NCBI RefSeq assembly: GCF_036023875.1
Contig: NZ_CP107931.1
Span: 930,001-994,000 of the forward strand
Source: Mycobacterium sp. NBC_00419
GTDB taxonomy: Bacteria; Actinomycetota; Actinomycetes; Mycobacteriales; Mycobacteriaceae
DNA length: 64,000 bases
Reading direction: 5' to 3'
In this document: positions 43,228 to 51,394 of the stretch, piece by piece
How the letters are laid out: each line of letters begins with the position of its first letter
Numbering within the stretch: the stretch's first letter is position 1
The notes under the pieces: generated by a model
The model's input: the letters and a program-made list of their open reading frames with translations, nothing else
What the model was told of the DNA's origin: nothing
Databases searched by the model: none
Translations under genes and position numbers: made by a program

Positions 43228-44708
43228 CAGTGGGAAACCGATCCGCTCGCAGGGGTTGCCGCTGAGTCGGCGGCATCGGGGAACGAGGAGGGCACCACGC
43301 GCGGCGGCGGATCACCGGCCAGCGCGAGCACCTCGTCGAAGCCGCGTCGCAGGCATTCCGCGAACAGGCTCTCGTTGGTGATCGACGCACGGTCGTAGCG
43401 GGTGGTGACGGTGGCGTAGCCACCTCGAGATACCAGCACCACCATCATCGCGACGCCGGGAAGCGGTCCAAGGCCATACTGCCGCAACACTTTTGCGCCG
43501 GCGATATAGGTGTCACCGGAATACACCGGGACGTTGCTGGCCTGCACATCCGATGCGACCACCGAACCGGTCATGGCCTCGAGTACGGCGTCGGGTAGCA
43601 GGCCCAGCACCGGCGCCACCGAGCCGATCAGGTCGATGGCCGCCTCCTCCCGGCGCGAGGTCATCTGCTTGCGGATCTTCTGAATTCGCAGCGCGGCGTC
43701 GGCCACACCGATCGGCGCCGCCAGGTTGACGCCCGCGAAGCGGTTGCCGCCCGCCGGGTCGGCCTCGGCGCGCAGACTCACCGGCACCGCCATCGGCAGG
43801 CTGTTGACGGGAACACCGAGTGCTTCGTGGTAGAGCCGCAACGCACCGCACAACCCGGCCAGGTACGCGTCATTGATCGACCCGCCCGCCGCATGGGCAC
43901 CCGCGCGCAGGTCGGCCAGTCGCATCTCGATGGCCTCGCTGCGCGAGGACAGGCTGCGCCTGCGCAGCAGCGGCGACGGTTCGGCGGCACGGCCCATCAC
44001 CCGTCGCCCCGAGCGGGCGTAGTCGACCGCGTCGAACACCGCGGTGCCGGGATTGCGCACCACCCGGCTGATCACCGACAGCCCGCCGGCCACCGCGCCG
44101 AGGACACCGCCGACCACCGCACCCGGGATCTGGTTGATGCCCTCCCGCATGAGGTCGTTGGGAGTGAGGTCCTGCGGCACCGGCATGGGCGGGGCCGGCC
44201 GCGGCGGTGGTTCACGTTCGAGGTCGTAGATCTCGGCGAACATCGCCGTCGCACCCACGCCGTCGGTGACGGCGTGACTCAGGTGCAGCAGGGTGGCGGC
44301 CTTACCGCCTTCCAGGCCTTCGACGAGGGTGGCGGTCCACAGCGGCCGGGAGATGTCCAGCGGCGATTGCAGACTCACCTCGGCCAGGTCGAGAACCTGA
44401 CGTAGTGTGCCCGGTTCGGGAACCCGGACCCGGCGGACATGGAAGTCAAGGTTGAAGTCGGGGTCGACGACCCAGCGGGCTGGGGCGGTCGGCAACGTCG
44501 GGACGACCACACGCTGACGCAGCCGCAGCACCTTGCGGGAGGCGTTGTCGAACGCTGAGCGGAATCGGTCCCAGTCGGGCGTGGTGTCGAGGATCTCCAG
44601 CGCCATGATCCCGGAGCGGGTCCGCGGGTTGGCTTCGCCACGATGCAGCAGCATGTCGAGGGCGCCCAGTTCGGTGGGCATTCCGTTCGCATCGACGGAT
44701 CGGCTCAT
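43227..44708 (-). CDS. WS/DGAT-type acyltransferase (Rv2484c homologue)
   Basis: A 493-residue member of the bifunctional wax ester synthase / diacylglycerol acyltransferase family, related to mycobacterial Tgs proteins. The N-terminal PLWTATLVEGL block is present. The active-site motif HHxxxDG appears as SHAVTDG, so the first His is Ser while the catalytic second His and Asp-Gly remain. The ATG at 44708 follows GAGGAGGG, a very strong ribosome binding site. It starts the acyl-lipid operon that continues with plsC and plsB2. Triacylglycerol or wax ester synthesis is the family role; activity here is inference. Confidence 0.9.
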   Translation of the reverse strand: MSRSVDANGMPTELGALDMLLHRGEANPRTRSGIMALEILDTTPDWDRFRSAFDNASRKVLRLRQRVVVPTLPTAPARWVVDPDFNLDFHVRRVRVPEPGTLRQVLDLAEVSLQSPLDISRPLWTATLVEGLEGGKAATLLHLSHAVTDGVGATAMFAEIYDLEREPPPRPAPPMPVPQDLTPNDLMREGINQIPGAVVGGVLGAVAGGLSVISRVVRNPGTAVFDAVDYARSGRRVMGRAAEPSPLLRRRSLSSRSEAIEMRLADLRAGAHAAGGSINDAYLAGLCGALRLYHEALGVPVNSLPMAVPVSLRAEADPAGGNRFAGVNLAAPIGVADAALRIQKIRKQMTSRREEAAIDLIGSVAPVLGLLPDAVLEAMTGSVVASDVQASNVPVYSGDTYIAGAKVLRQYGLGPLPGVAMMVVLVSRGGYATVTTRYDRASITNESLFAECLRRGFDEVLALAGDPPPRVVPSSFPDAADSAATPASGSVSH

Positions 44709-44904
44709 CGATCCCTCCTCACGGACACCAGCGCCCTCCTGTTCCGCAATCTTCAACAATCCGACAGCACCACGCTAGTCGGCACAGGCCGCCCAATTGG
44801 GCGGATCGCCGTGACGACGGTCCCAATCCGCGCCACGGCCCGGTTTCACTGCCGGAAAAGCGATATTCACCGTATGGACACCGGGAAGGACCAAGCTTCG
44901 TGGT

Positions 44905-46491
44905 GTGTGCCAGCCCAATTCCCGTCGGACCGCAACTGTCGTCGCGTCGGCCCTTGCACTGATCGTCGCGTCGTGCTCGGCGGCGCCGACAGACATCAGC
45001 GTCGCCAGCACGACCACACCGATCCACCACCTCGTGGTGATCTTCGGCGAGAACGTCTCGTTCGACCACTACTTCGGCACCTACCCGCATGCCGCGAACA
45101 CCGATGGGCAGCCGTTCAGCGCCCAGCCGGACACTCCAGCCGTCGACGGGCTGACACCAGAGCTGCTGACCCGGAACCCGAACACCCACCAGCCGGTGCG
45201 ACTGGGCGGACCGGATCAGATCGTCACCTGCGATCAGGACCATGACTACACCCCCGAACAGCTGGCCTTCAACGGCGGCGCGATGGACAAGTTCGTCGAA
45301 CACACCGAGATCGCCAACTGCAAGCCGCCGATCTACTCGGCCCCGGGCATGGTGATGGACTACTACGACGGCAACACCGTGACCGCGTTGTGGAACTACG
45401 CCCAGCACTTCGCCATGAGTGACAACTCCTACAACTCCACGTTCGGCCCGTCGACTCCCGGCCACATCAATCTGGTGTCAGGCCAAACTCATGGCGTCAC
45501 AAAGGAATTCGTTCCCGGCGGCAAGCCGTTCCCCGCCGACCAGGTGATCGAGAACGCCCTCATCGGCGACTCCCAGCCGTTCGGCGACGACTGCTCGAGC
45601 CGTGACCAGGTCCAGTTGAGCAGCGCGAACAAGAACATCGGTGACCTGCTCAACGCCAAGAACATCACGTGGGGCTACTTCCAGGGCGGCTTCCGGCCGA
45701 CGGCGACCAAGCCGGACGGCACCGCGGTGTGCGGTGCCCAGCACAACGTCGGGACGGCGCTGGGAGGCACGGGCACATCCGGCCCGAAGCCGTTCGGCAC
45801 CAAGAGCGACTACATCCCCCACCACGAACCGTTTCAGTACTACCCGTCGACGGCCAACCCGCACCATCTGCCGCCGGGGTCGGCCGACGAGATCGGGCGC
45901 AGCGACCAGGCCAACCACCAGTACGACCTCTCGGACTTCTGGACAGCGGCCGACGCCGGCCACCTGCCTTCAGTGAGTTTTCTGAAGGCGCCGGGTTACC
46001 AGGATGGCCACGCCCAGTATTCAGATCCGCTCGACGAGCAACAGTTCGTCGTCGAGACGGTCAATCGTCTCGAACGCCTTCCGGACTGGAAGGACACGGC
46101 GATCGTCCTGGCCTACGACGACTCCGACGGCTGGTACGACCACAAGCCCTCCCCCGTCGTATCGGCGTCGACCACTAAGGCCGACGCGCTCACCGGGCCC
46201 GGATCCTGCAGTTCCGCGAGCGCACCGCCGATCGTCTACCAGGGACGCTGCGGTTACGGCCCACGCCTGCCACTGCTGGTGGTCTCGCCCTTCACGAAGG
46301 CGAACTTCGTCGATCACACCGTGACCGACCAGACCTCGATCCTGCGGTTCATCGAGGACAACTGGTCGACGGGCCGGATCGGTGACGATTCGTTGGACGC
46401 CAGGGCCGGGTCGTTGACGGCCTTGTTCGACTTCAGTGGGCCGGTTCGGCCACCGCTGCTCCTTGTCCCGCGCAACGGAGCTGTCGGCTAA
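44905..46491 (+). CDS. Phosphoesterase lipoprotein (acid phosphatase / phospholipase C superfamily)
   Basis: A 528-residue secreted phosphoesterase. The signal peptide ends in a lipobox (LIVASCS), so it should be lipid-anchored outside the membrane. The metal-binding core of the phosphoesterase (PLC/AcpA) family is visible: VVIFGENVSFDHYFG near the N-terminus, then SDNSYNSTFGPSTPGH, with C-terminal DDSDGWYDHK. Expected to hydrolyse phosphomonoesters or phospholipids. It is inserted between the Rv2484c and Rv2485c homologues and read in the opposite direction. Its TAA overlaps the lipQ TAG. Confidence 0.9.
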   Translation: MCQPNSRRTATVVASALALIVASCSAAPTDISVASTTTPIHHLVVIFGENVSFDHYFGTYPHAANTDGQPFSAQPDTPAVDGLTPELLTRNPNTHQPVRLGGPDQIVTCDQDHDYTPEQLAFNGGAMDKFVEHTEIANCKPPIYSAPGMVMDYYDGNTVTALWNYAQHFAMSDNSYNSTFGPSTPGHINLVSGQTHGVTKEFVPGGKPFPADQVIENALIGDSQPFGDDCSSRDQVQLSSANKNIGDLLNAKNITWGYFQGGFRPTATKPDGTAVCGAQHNVGTALGGTGTSGPKPFGTKSDYIPHHEPFQYYPSTANPHHLPPGSADEIGRSDQANHQYDLSDFWTAADAGHLPSVSFLKAPGYQDGHAQYSDPLDEQQFVVETVNRLERLPDWKDTAIVLAYDDSDGWYDHKPSPVVSASTTKADALTGPGSCSSASAPPIVYQGRCGYGPRLPLLVVSPFTKANFVDHTVTDQTSILRFIEDNWSTGRIGDDSLDARAGSLTALFDFSGPVRPPLLLVPRNGAVG

Positions 46492-47687
46492 CTGACAGCC
46501 GCCCGCCGAGTGCGCTTGCGGGCGTTGAGATGTCGGCCGTAGACGATGCCGAGGAATGCGGCGACGGCCTCGCTGGCGAGCTGGCAGCGCAGGGTGGCGA
46601 TGGTGTCGAACGCGTGGTGGGCGTTGGGCAGTTCGGCGTAGGCCACCGACCCGGCACCGGCATCGCGCAGGGCGGTGCAGAAGGCTCTGGCTTGCGAGTT
46701 GGGGACGACGGCGTCGTTCTCGCCGTGCAGGACGAAGAACGGTGGCGCGTCGCGGTGGGCGCGGTACATCGGGGAGGCGTCGCGAAACAGCTGCGGATCG
46801 TCGGCGAGCCGCTGCTGCATGACCACGTGTTCGAGCAGCGGCATCATCAAGCCGTGCATGTTCTCGACATTGGTCAGGTCGTAGACGCCGTAGTACGGCG
46901 CGGCGGCCTGGACGCTGGTGTCGGCGTCTTCGAAGCCGGGCTGCAGCCGGGTGTCGCCCGCGCTCAGCGCCGCCAGCGAGCTCAAGTGGCCGCCGGCTGA
47001 CCCGCCGGTGATGGCGATGAAGTCGGGATCGCCGCCGTAGTCGGCGATGTTGGCCCGCACCCAGGCGATGGCGCGCTTGACGTCGACGATGTGGGCGGGC
47101 CAGGCGTTGCGGGGGCTTCGGCTGTAATTGATCGACACGCAGATCCAACCGAGTTGGGCCATCCGGGTCATCAACGGGTAGCCCTGGCCACGCTTGTCGT
47201 TGATGGACCATCCCCCGCCGGGAACGTGAATGAGGACCGGGGCCCGGCCACCCTCGGGAAGGTCGGGCCGACGCCACACGTCGAGCACGTGGTTACGCCC
47301 GCCTGGGCCGTAGGAGATGTTGAGGGTCTTCTCTGCGTATAGGCGTCGATGCCGCATCGCTTCGAGAACGGCGGCCAAGTTGGGCCGGCGCGCGGAGTAC
47401 GGCTCGAGCGGGTGGTGCACCGCGTCGGCGTAGCCCTCGCCGAAGGTCTCCCGCAACGCGGTCTCCAGCACGGTGTCGGCGTGCTGGACGGCCAGTGCCG
47501 CGGCCACCTTCTCCAGCGGCGAGGGAATCACCGACAGGGCATGCCCGGTCAGCACCTGCGGGGCGAACTCGGCGGCCATCCAGCCCAGCACCCAGCCGGC
47601 AGCGGCTGGTGAGCCGCGCAGCAGCAACGAGCCCGTGTGGAAGGCACGCGTGCACTGCGCTGCCACCTGCTCGATCGGATTGCTCAT
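46488..47687 (-). CDS. lipQ: Alpha/beta-hydrolase carboxylesterase
   Basis: A 399-residue esterase of the hormone-sensitive-lipase-like group (Rv2485c, LipQ). The oxyanion motif is HVPGGGW in place of HGGGW. The nucleophile elbow is GGSAGG, the acid lies in HGENDAVVP and the base His in PNAHHAFD. A hydrophobic N-terminal region of ~60 residues suggests membrane association. The ATG at 47687 has AAGGGAG about 11 bases upstream. A TANNNT element (TAGGTT, minus strand, 47722-47717) could be its -10. Confidence 0.92.
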   Translation of the reverse strand: MSNPIEQVAAQCTRAFHTGSLLLRGSPAAAGWVLGWMAAEFAPQVLTGHALSVIPSPLEKVAAALAVQHADTVLETALRETFGEGYADAVHHPLEPYSARRPNLAAVLEAMRHRRLYAEKTLNISYGPGGRNHVLDVWRRPDLPEGGRAPVLIHVPGGGWSINDKRGQGYPLMTRMAQLGWICVSINYSRSPRNAWPAHIVDVKRAIAWVRANIADYGGDPDFIAITGGSAGGHLSSLAALSAGDTRLQPGFEDADTSVQAAAPYYGVYDLTNVENMHGLMMPLLEHVVMQQRLADDPQLFRDASPMYRAHRDAPPFFVLHGENDAVVPNSQARAFCTALRDAGAGSVAYAELPNAHHAFDTIATLRCQLASEAVAAFLGIVYGRHLNARKRTRRAAVS

Positions 47688-47975
47688 CCGGGGTCGGACT
47701 CCCTTGACACTTAGCCAACCTAAGGCGTTTGCCCAGTTCGGGCGTCTTTCAGGCGGGAATTGCCTGTGCCGCCCGTCACACCATAGCGAATTGTCAGCGC
47801 ACTCAACGACATTTCATCCATGCACAGGGGGCCTCGCCGCGTCGCCGCAGGCCACAAGCCTGCAGATTCGACACGACCGGAAGTAGCTCGACCGTCCAGC
47901 AAAGTGAATTGTTCGTAGACGACTGATGTCGGGCGGCTCGATTGGCAGGAAACACGGAGTGGACGGGGCCAGGCT

Positions 47976-48299
47976 ATGTGGATGCTTCTTCACGATTGGA
48001 GTCCGGCCGCGGCAGGCCGCGCTGCATCCGCAGGGCCGGGCCCGCGCAGGTTGGTCGCGGTGGCGCCGCCGTCACACCCCAACGATGCCGCCCAGGCGAG
48101 GGTGTTTGCCGAGCTCATGCGCGTGGAGATTGCCGAGTTGGATCACCTCATCGACATCGCGCAGACGCGCTGGGCCGACCGGGTCGATGCCGGTTGGGGA
48201 AATGCCCGGACCCCGGAGCCCGTACTGCGACTGAGGACCAAGCGGGCCGAGGTCCAGGGATTCCTAGACCGATTGCAGGCCCGGTTCGCCGCTGACTGA
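47976..48299 (+). CDS. Small hypothetical protein
   Basis: A 107-residue protein that I do not recognise. After a low-complexity N-terminus the C-terminal 65 residues look like a genuine helical domain with charged heptads (RVFAELMRVEIAELDHL, then RLRTKRAEVQGFL). The other two forward frames across this stretch are Arg/Gly/Pro-rich and look like shadows. The exact start is uncertain: ATG codons at 47976 and 47982, and a later GTG, are all possible. It lies alone between lipQ and tRNA-Arg. Confidence 0.6.
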   Translation: MWMLLHDWSPAAAGRAASAGPGPRRLVAVAPPSHPNDAAQARVFAELMRVEIAELDHLIDIAQTRWADRVDAGWGNARTPEPVLRLRTKRAEVQGFLDRLQARFAAD

Positions 48300-48365
48300 G
48301 TTCGGCTCATTCGGATTTGAAGGCGCAACAGCCGTGGGTGCCCCTTCGTGGCAAACCGTCCCGAC

Positions 48366-48371
48366 TAGAAT
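48366..48371 (+). promoter_or_regulatory. -10 element of the tRNA-Arg gene
   Basis: TAGAAT (TANNNT) ends 13 bases before the mature tRNA 5' end. No clear -35 is visible. Confidence 0.6.
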
Positions 48372-48384
48372 CCTTCTCAGCGCT

Positions 48385-48458
48385 GCCTCCGTAGCTCAGT
48401 CGGATAGAGCGAGGGCCTTCTAATCCCTAGGTCGCAGGTTCGATTCCTGCCGGGGGCG
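48385..48458 (+). tRNA. tRNA-Arg (anticodon TCT)
   Basis: A 74-base cloverleaf. The acceptor stem GCCTCCG pairs with CGGGGGC through one G-U pair. The D stem is GCTC/GAGC, the T arm GCAGG-TTCGATT-CCTGC, and the discriminator G. The anticodon loop CTTCTAA gives anticodon TCT, reading AGA. The anticodon stem has a C-U mismatch at the pair next to the loop (31/39). CCA is not encoded. Confidence 0.95.
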
Positions 48459-48485
48459 CTGGTCAGAGGTGGTATTTAGCCATAC

Positions 48486-48674
48486 TCACGACACTGCCGT
48501 TGGGGCGACGCGGCCACGCTCGCCGCCCGCACGTTCAGCGAAAGCGTCCAGCACGGCGAGAACTTCCGGAGAACGCCACACGCGGTTGCCGAGGTCCGTT
48601 GGTTTCGCTGCAGGCCGCCCGACTTGCGGCTCCCACCGAACCTCGTCGTAGGTGATGGGGCGAAGTGAACTCAC
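48486..48674 (-). CDS. Short hypothetical ORF beside tRNA-Arg
   Basis: A 62-residue reading frame (GTG start at 48674) with no recognised domain. Its third-position GC is clearly lower than that of neighbouring genes, and no good ribosome binding site precedes it. It lies between the tRNA and an AT-rich palindrome that could be its own promoter or operator. It may be a remnant of a horizontally acquired gene. Low confidence that it is expressed. Confidence 0.3.
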   Translation of the reverse strand: MSSLRPITYDEVRWEPQVGRPAAKPTDLGNRVWRSPEVLAVLDAFAERAGGERGRVAPTAVS

Positions 48675-48683
48675 CAGGCACGT

Positions 48684-48715
48684 TTAACTTCAGTTATTCA
48701 GCTAAATGAAGTTAA
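48684..48715. repeat. Perfect 9-bp inverted repeat in an AT-rich patch
   Basis: TTAACTTCA (48684-48692) is exactly complementary to TGAAGTTAA (48707-48715) across a 14-base spacer. The region is unusually AT-rich for this genome. A further ACTTCA half-site occurs just downstream, at about 48728. It could be an operator or a terminator-like hairpin. Confidence 0.7.
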
Positions 48716-48823
48716 GGAACCAGATTGACTTCACCTAGCGCTGGTCTGCACGCTTCTCCCCTTCGCGAAATGAGACCCGATGACCTCCCGGCCTCAGGAG
48801 CTTGGACGCGATGCGGATTTATG

Positions 48824-48837
48824 GTCATACTTATGAC
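48824..48837. promoter_or_regulatory. Palindromic operator candidate of the toxin-antitoxin pair
   Basis: GTCATA (48824-48829) and TATGAC (48832-48837) form an inverted repeat with a two-base spacer, directly before the antitoxin start. Autorepression through such palindromes is usual for RelB/Phd-type antitoxins. Confidence 0.6.
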
Positions 48838-48838
48838 T

Positions 48839-49123
48839 ATGACGGAAATCAGTTCACTGGCTGAGACGAAAGCCCACCTGTCGGAGTTGGTGGCGCGGGT
48901 CGGAGAGCAACACGAACGGGTGACGGTCACGGTCCACGGGCGTCCTGCCGCGGTCCTTATCGCCGTCGATGATCTGGAGTCACTCGAAGAGACCATTGCG
49001 GTGTTGTCCGACTCCGCTGCACTGCGCGCACTGAGTGAGGCTGACGCCGAGCTGGCCGGCGGCGAGGCCGAGAGTGCGGACGATCTTGCCGCGGCGATGC
49101 AGGCTCGTCGAGCTGGGAAGTGA
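48839..49123 (+). CDS. Type II antitoxin, Phd/YefM (RelB-like) family
   Basis: A 94-residue antitoxin. The N-terminal DNA-binding part (SLAETKAHLSELV, then VTVTVHGRPAAVLIAVDDLESLEET) matches the Phd/YefM fold, and the C-terminal acidic helix should wrap the toxin. It resembles RelF-type antitoxins of M. tuberculosis. ATG codons at 48821, 48833 and 48839 are all in frame; 48839 is taken because the two earlier ones lie within or before the palindrome. Its TGA overlaps the toxin GTG (GTGA). Confidence 0.85.
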   Translation: MTEISSLAETKAHLSELVARVGEQHERVTVTVHGRPAAVLIAVDDLESLEETIAVLSDSAALRALSEADAELAGGEAESADDLAAAMQARRAGK

Positions 49124-49398
49124 CCGACCAGCGCTACGAGCTGGTCGTCGCCCCGACCGTGCGACGGCAGTTGGCCGAAACCCTGCCGGAAGCGGTGGCG
49201 TTCGCGGCCTATGAGTTCATCTCCGGACCGCTGCTGGACAACCCACACCGAGTCGGCAAGCGATTGCGGCCGCCGCTGGAAGACCGCCACAGTGCCCGCC
49301 GGGGCACGTACCGCGTGGTCTACCGCATTGACGACGAGCGCCGGCGCATCACGGTTGTGGGTGTCTTTAGTCGCGCCGACGCCTACCGCAAGCAGTGA
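49120..49398 (+). CDS. RelE/ParE-family toxin (RelG-like)
   Basis: A 92-residue RelE-fold protein with RVGKRLRPPLEDRHSARRGTYRVVYRID and the ending SRADAYRK, typical of mycobacterial RelE/RelG ribosome-dependent mRNA interferases. The basic residues expected for mRNA binding are kept. The GTG start overlaps the antitoxin stop, the usual order of such pairs. Confidence 0.88.
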   Translation: MTDQRYELVVAPTVRRQLAETLPEAVAFAAYEFISGPLLDNPHRVGKRLRPPLEDRHSARRGTYRVVYRIDDERRRITVVGVFSRADAYRKQ

Positions 49399-49453
49399 CG
49401 ATCGGCCGGCCGCGGCCGGAGGAACCGAAATCCATGCAGGACAGCCACAATCG

Positions 49454-50872
49454 CTACCAGTTACTCGGCGCGTAGTCCTTCAGGAAGCAGCCGTGCAGAT
49501 CCTCGCCGGCCTCGCCGCGCACGATCGGGTCGTACACCCGCGCGGCGCCGTCGACCAGATCCAGCGGGGCGTGGAAGCCCTCGTCGGCCAACCGCAGCTT
49601 GGTGGGATGCGGCCGCTCATCGGTGATCCAGCCGGTGTCCACGGCGGTCATCAGGATGCCATCGCTCTCCAGCATTTCGCCAGAACTGGTGCGGGTCAAC
49701 ATGTTCAGCGCGGCCTTGGCCATGTTGGTGTGTGGATGCCCTGGCCCCTTGTAGCGCCGGCTGAACTGCCCTTCCATCGCCGACACGTTCACCACATACT
49801 TGCGCCGCGCCGGCGAGGCCGCCATGGCCGGGCGGAGCCGGCTCACCAGAATGAACGGCGCGGTCTGATTGCACAGCTGTACCTCGAGCAACTCCATCGC
49901 ATCGACTTCGTGGACCCGCTGCGTCCAGCTGTTCACCGCGCTGGTGTCGGGCAGCAGCCCCCCGGCGTCGATGGCCGTCCCGGCGGCGATCCGCTCCGGT
50001 GAGGCACTGCGGGCCTGCAGCGCCAGCTCGGTGACGGCGTGCGCGTCCGGATGCTCGCCGAGGCTGCCGGCCAACGCATGTGGATGCGCGTCGCTGACGT
50101 GGTCGAACGTGATGACGTCCACCAGTTCCGGCGGTGCCGTGCGCTCGGCTTCGACCAGGGCGCTGTACGAGCCCGGCGGCCGGCGGACCGTCTGCGCGGC
50201 GTTGTTGATCAGGATGTCCAGCGGTCCCCGGCCGGCGACCTCGTCGGCCAGCGCGACCACCTGGGCGGGGTCGCGCAGATCGATGCCAACGACGCTCAGC
50301 CGGTGTAGCCAGTCGGCGCTGTCGTCCATCGCTGCGAACCGGCGGACCGCGTCGTTGGGGAATCGTGTGGTGATCGTGGTGTGCGCGCCGTCGCGCAGCA
50401 GCCGCAGCGCGATGTACATGCCGATCTTGGCGCGGCCGCCGGTCAGCAAGGCGGTGCGGCCGGTCAGGTCGGTGCGGGCGTCACGCTTGGCCCGGTTCAG
50501 CGCCGCGCAGTCCGGGCAGAGCTGGTGGTAGAAGGCGTCGACGACGGTGTAGTGGTTCTTGCAGATATAGCAGGGCCGGGATCGGATCAGGGTGCCGGCA
50601 CTGGCGCCGGCGACCGTGGACACCAGCGGCAGACCCTGGGTTTCGTCGTCGATCCGCCCGGGCGCCCCGGTGGCGGTGGCGGCGACGACAGTTCGGTCGG
50701 CGGCGGCCACGGCGTCCCGTCTGGCGTGCCGGCGGGCCTGCTTGACCGACTTGAAGATGCCCGCGGTGGCGCGGCGGACCCGCACCGCGTCGGGGTGCTC
50801 GGGTGGTAGGGACCGGACCTCTTGGAGCACCTGCAGACAGGTGGCGAGCTTGTCCGGGTCGATCTCAGTCAC
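49454..50872 (-). CDS. SDR-fold protein with zinc knuckle and altered active site
   Basis: A 472-residue protein. The N-terminal ~95 residues are helical and of unknown type. A four-cysteine knuckle follows (Cys101/104/119/122; CYIC, CPDC) and then a Rossmann domain. The nucleotide loop is TGGRAKIG (144-151), where the usual second Gly is Lys149. NNAA (223-226) and Ser364 are normal, but the residue four before Lys386, normally the catalytic Tyr, is Thr382. It may be a redox-altered or regulatory SDR. The GTG at 50872 has no ribosome binding site but a well-placed -10, so a leaderless mRNA is likely. Confidence 0.85.
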   Translation of the reverse strand: MTEIDPDKLATCLQVLQEVRSLPPEHPDAVRVRRATAGIFKSVKQARRHARRDAVAAADRTVVAATATGAPGRIDDETQGLPLVSTVAGASAGTLIRSRPCYICKNHYTVVDAFYHQLCPDCAALNRAKRDARTDLTGRTALLTGGRAKIGMYIALRLLRDGAHTTITTRFPNDAVRRFAAMDDSADWLHRLSVVGIDLRDPAQVVALADEVAGRGPLDILINNAAQTVRRPPGSYSALVEAERTAPPELVDVITFDHVSDAHPHALAGSLGEHPDAHAVTELALQARSASPERIAAGTAIDAGGLLPDTSAVNSWTQRVHEVDAMELLEVQLCNQTAPFILVSRLRPAMAASPARRKYVVNVSAMEGQFSRRYKGPGHPHTNMAKAALNMLTRTSSGEMLESDGILMTAVDTGWITDERPHPTKLRLADEGFHAPLDLVDGAARVYDPIVRGEAGEDLHGCFLKDYAPSNW

Positions 50873-50878
50873 CGTCAA

Positions 50879-50884
50879 AGGGTA
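50879..50884 (-). promoter_or_regulatory. -10 element of the SDR gene, leaderless geometry
   Basis: On the minus strand TACCCT (TANNNT) lies six bases before the GTG at 50872. The 56-base gap to the divergent nitroreductase leaves little room for a 5' UTR. Confidence 0.5.
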
Positions 50885-50928
50885 CGGGCCCCTTGCCCCT
50901 GTTCCGCACCGCAGCGCAAGGTGGTCCC

Positions 50929-51366
50929 ATGCAGAAATCCGATCGGGTCGCCGAGACCGGCGCCTGGCTCCTCGAAAACGGTCACCGCCTGGTGCTGGCC
51001 CTGACCGGCGGACGGTTCCCTCGCACGGTGATGGGAATGCTTCCCGTCGAGTTGCACACCGTGGGCCGCAAATCGGGCAAGCCGTACGCGAACTTGTTGA
51101 CCAGCCCGATCTACGACGACAAGCGCATCGTCGTCGTCGCCTCCAAGGGCGGGCATCAGGACCATCCCGACTGGTACAAGAACGCCATCGCCAACCCGGA
51201 CGTGAACGTGACGGTGAACAACACGACGACACCGATGCGAGCGCGCACGGCCACCCCCGAGGAGCGGGCCGAGCTGTGGCCAAAGGTAGTGAAGACCTAC
51301 AAGGGATATGCGGGATATCAGCTCAATACGCCGCGGGAGATTCCGTTGTTGATTCTGGAGCAATAA
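50929..51366 (+). CDS. Ddn-family F420-dependent nitroreductase/quinone reductase
   Basis: A 145-residue deazaflavin-binding split-barrel protein of the Ddn family. Typical blocks are ELHTVGRKSGKPY, VVVASKGGHQDHPDWYKN and the C-terminal GYQLNT. Members use reduced F420 to reduce quinones or other hydrophobic substrates at the membrane; the substrate cannot be read here. GGTGG precedes the ATG at 50929. Confidence 0.92.
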   Translation: MQKSDRVAETGAWLLENGHRLVLALTGGRFPRTVMGMLPVELHTVGRKSGKPYANLLTSPIYDDKRIVVVASKGGHQDHPDWYKNAIANPDVNVTVNNTTTPMRARTATPEERAELWPKVVKTYKGYAGYQLNTPREIPLLILEQ

Positions 51367-51394
51367 CGACAGATCACGCGATCGAGATTGCCCG

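Noticed and set aside
41614..43398. Long plus-strand frame (594 codons) opposite plsC
   Set aside because: It mirrors plsC, whose HAD and acyltransferase motifs are unambiguous.
47704..47724. IdeR-box-like sequence upstream of lipQ (minus strand TTAGGTTGGCTAA)
   Set aside because: The left half matches the iron box only with a one-base deletion and the right half fails. Too weak to call; TAGGTT within it is more simply a -10 element.
48385..49453. Prophage or integrative element at tRNA-Arg
   Set aside because: No integrase, excisionase, phage gene or duplicated tRNA 3' end is visible in the window. Only a small accessory patch can be supported.
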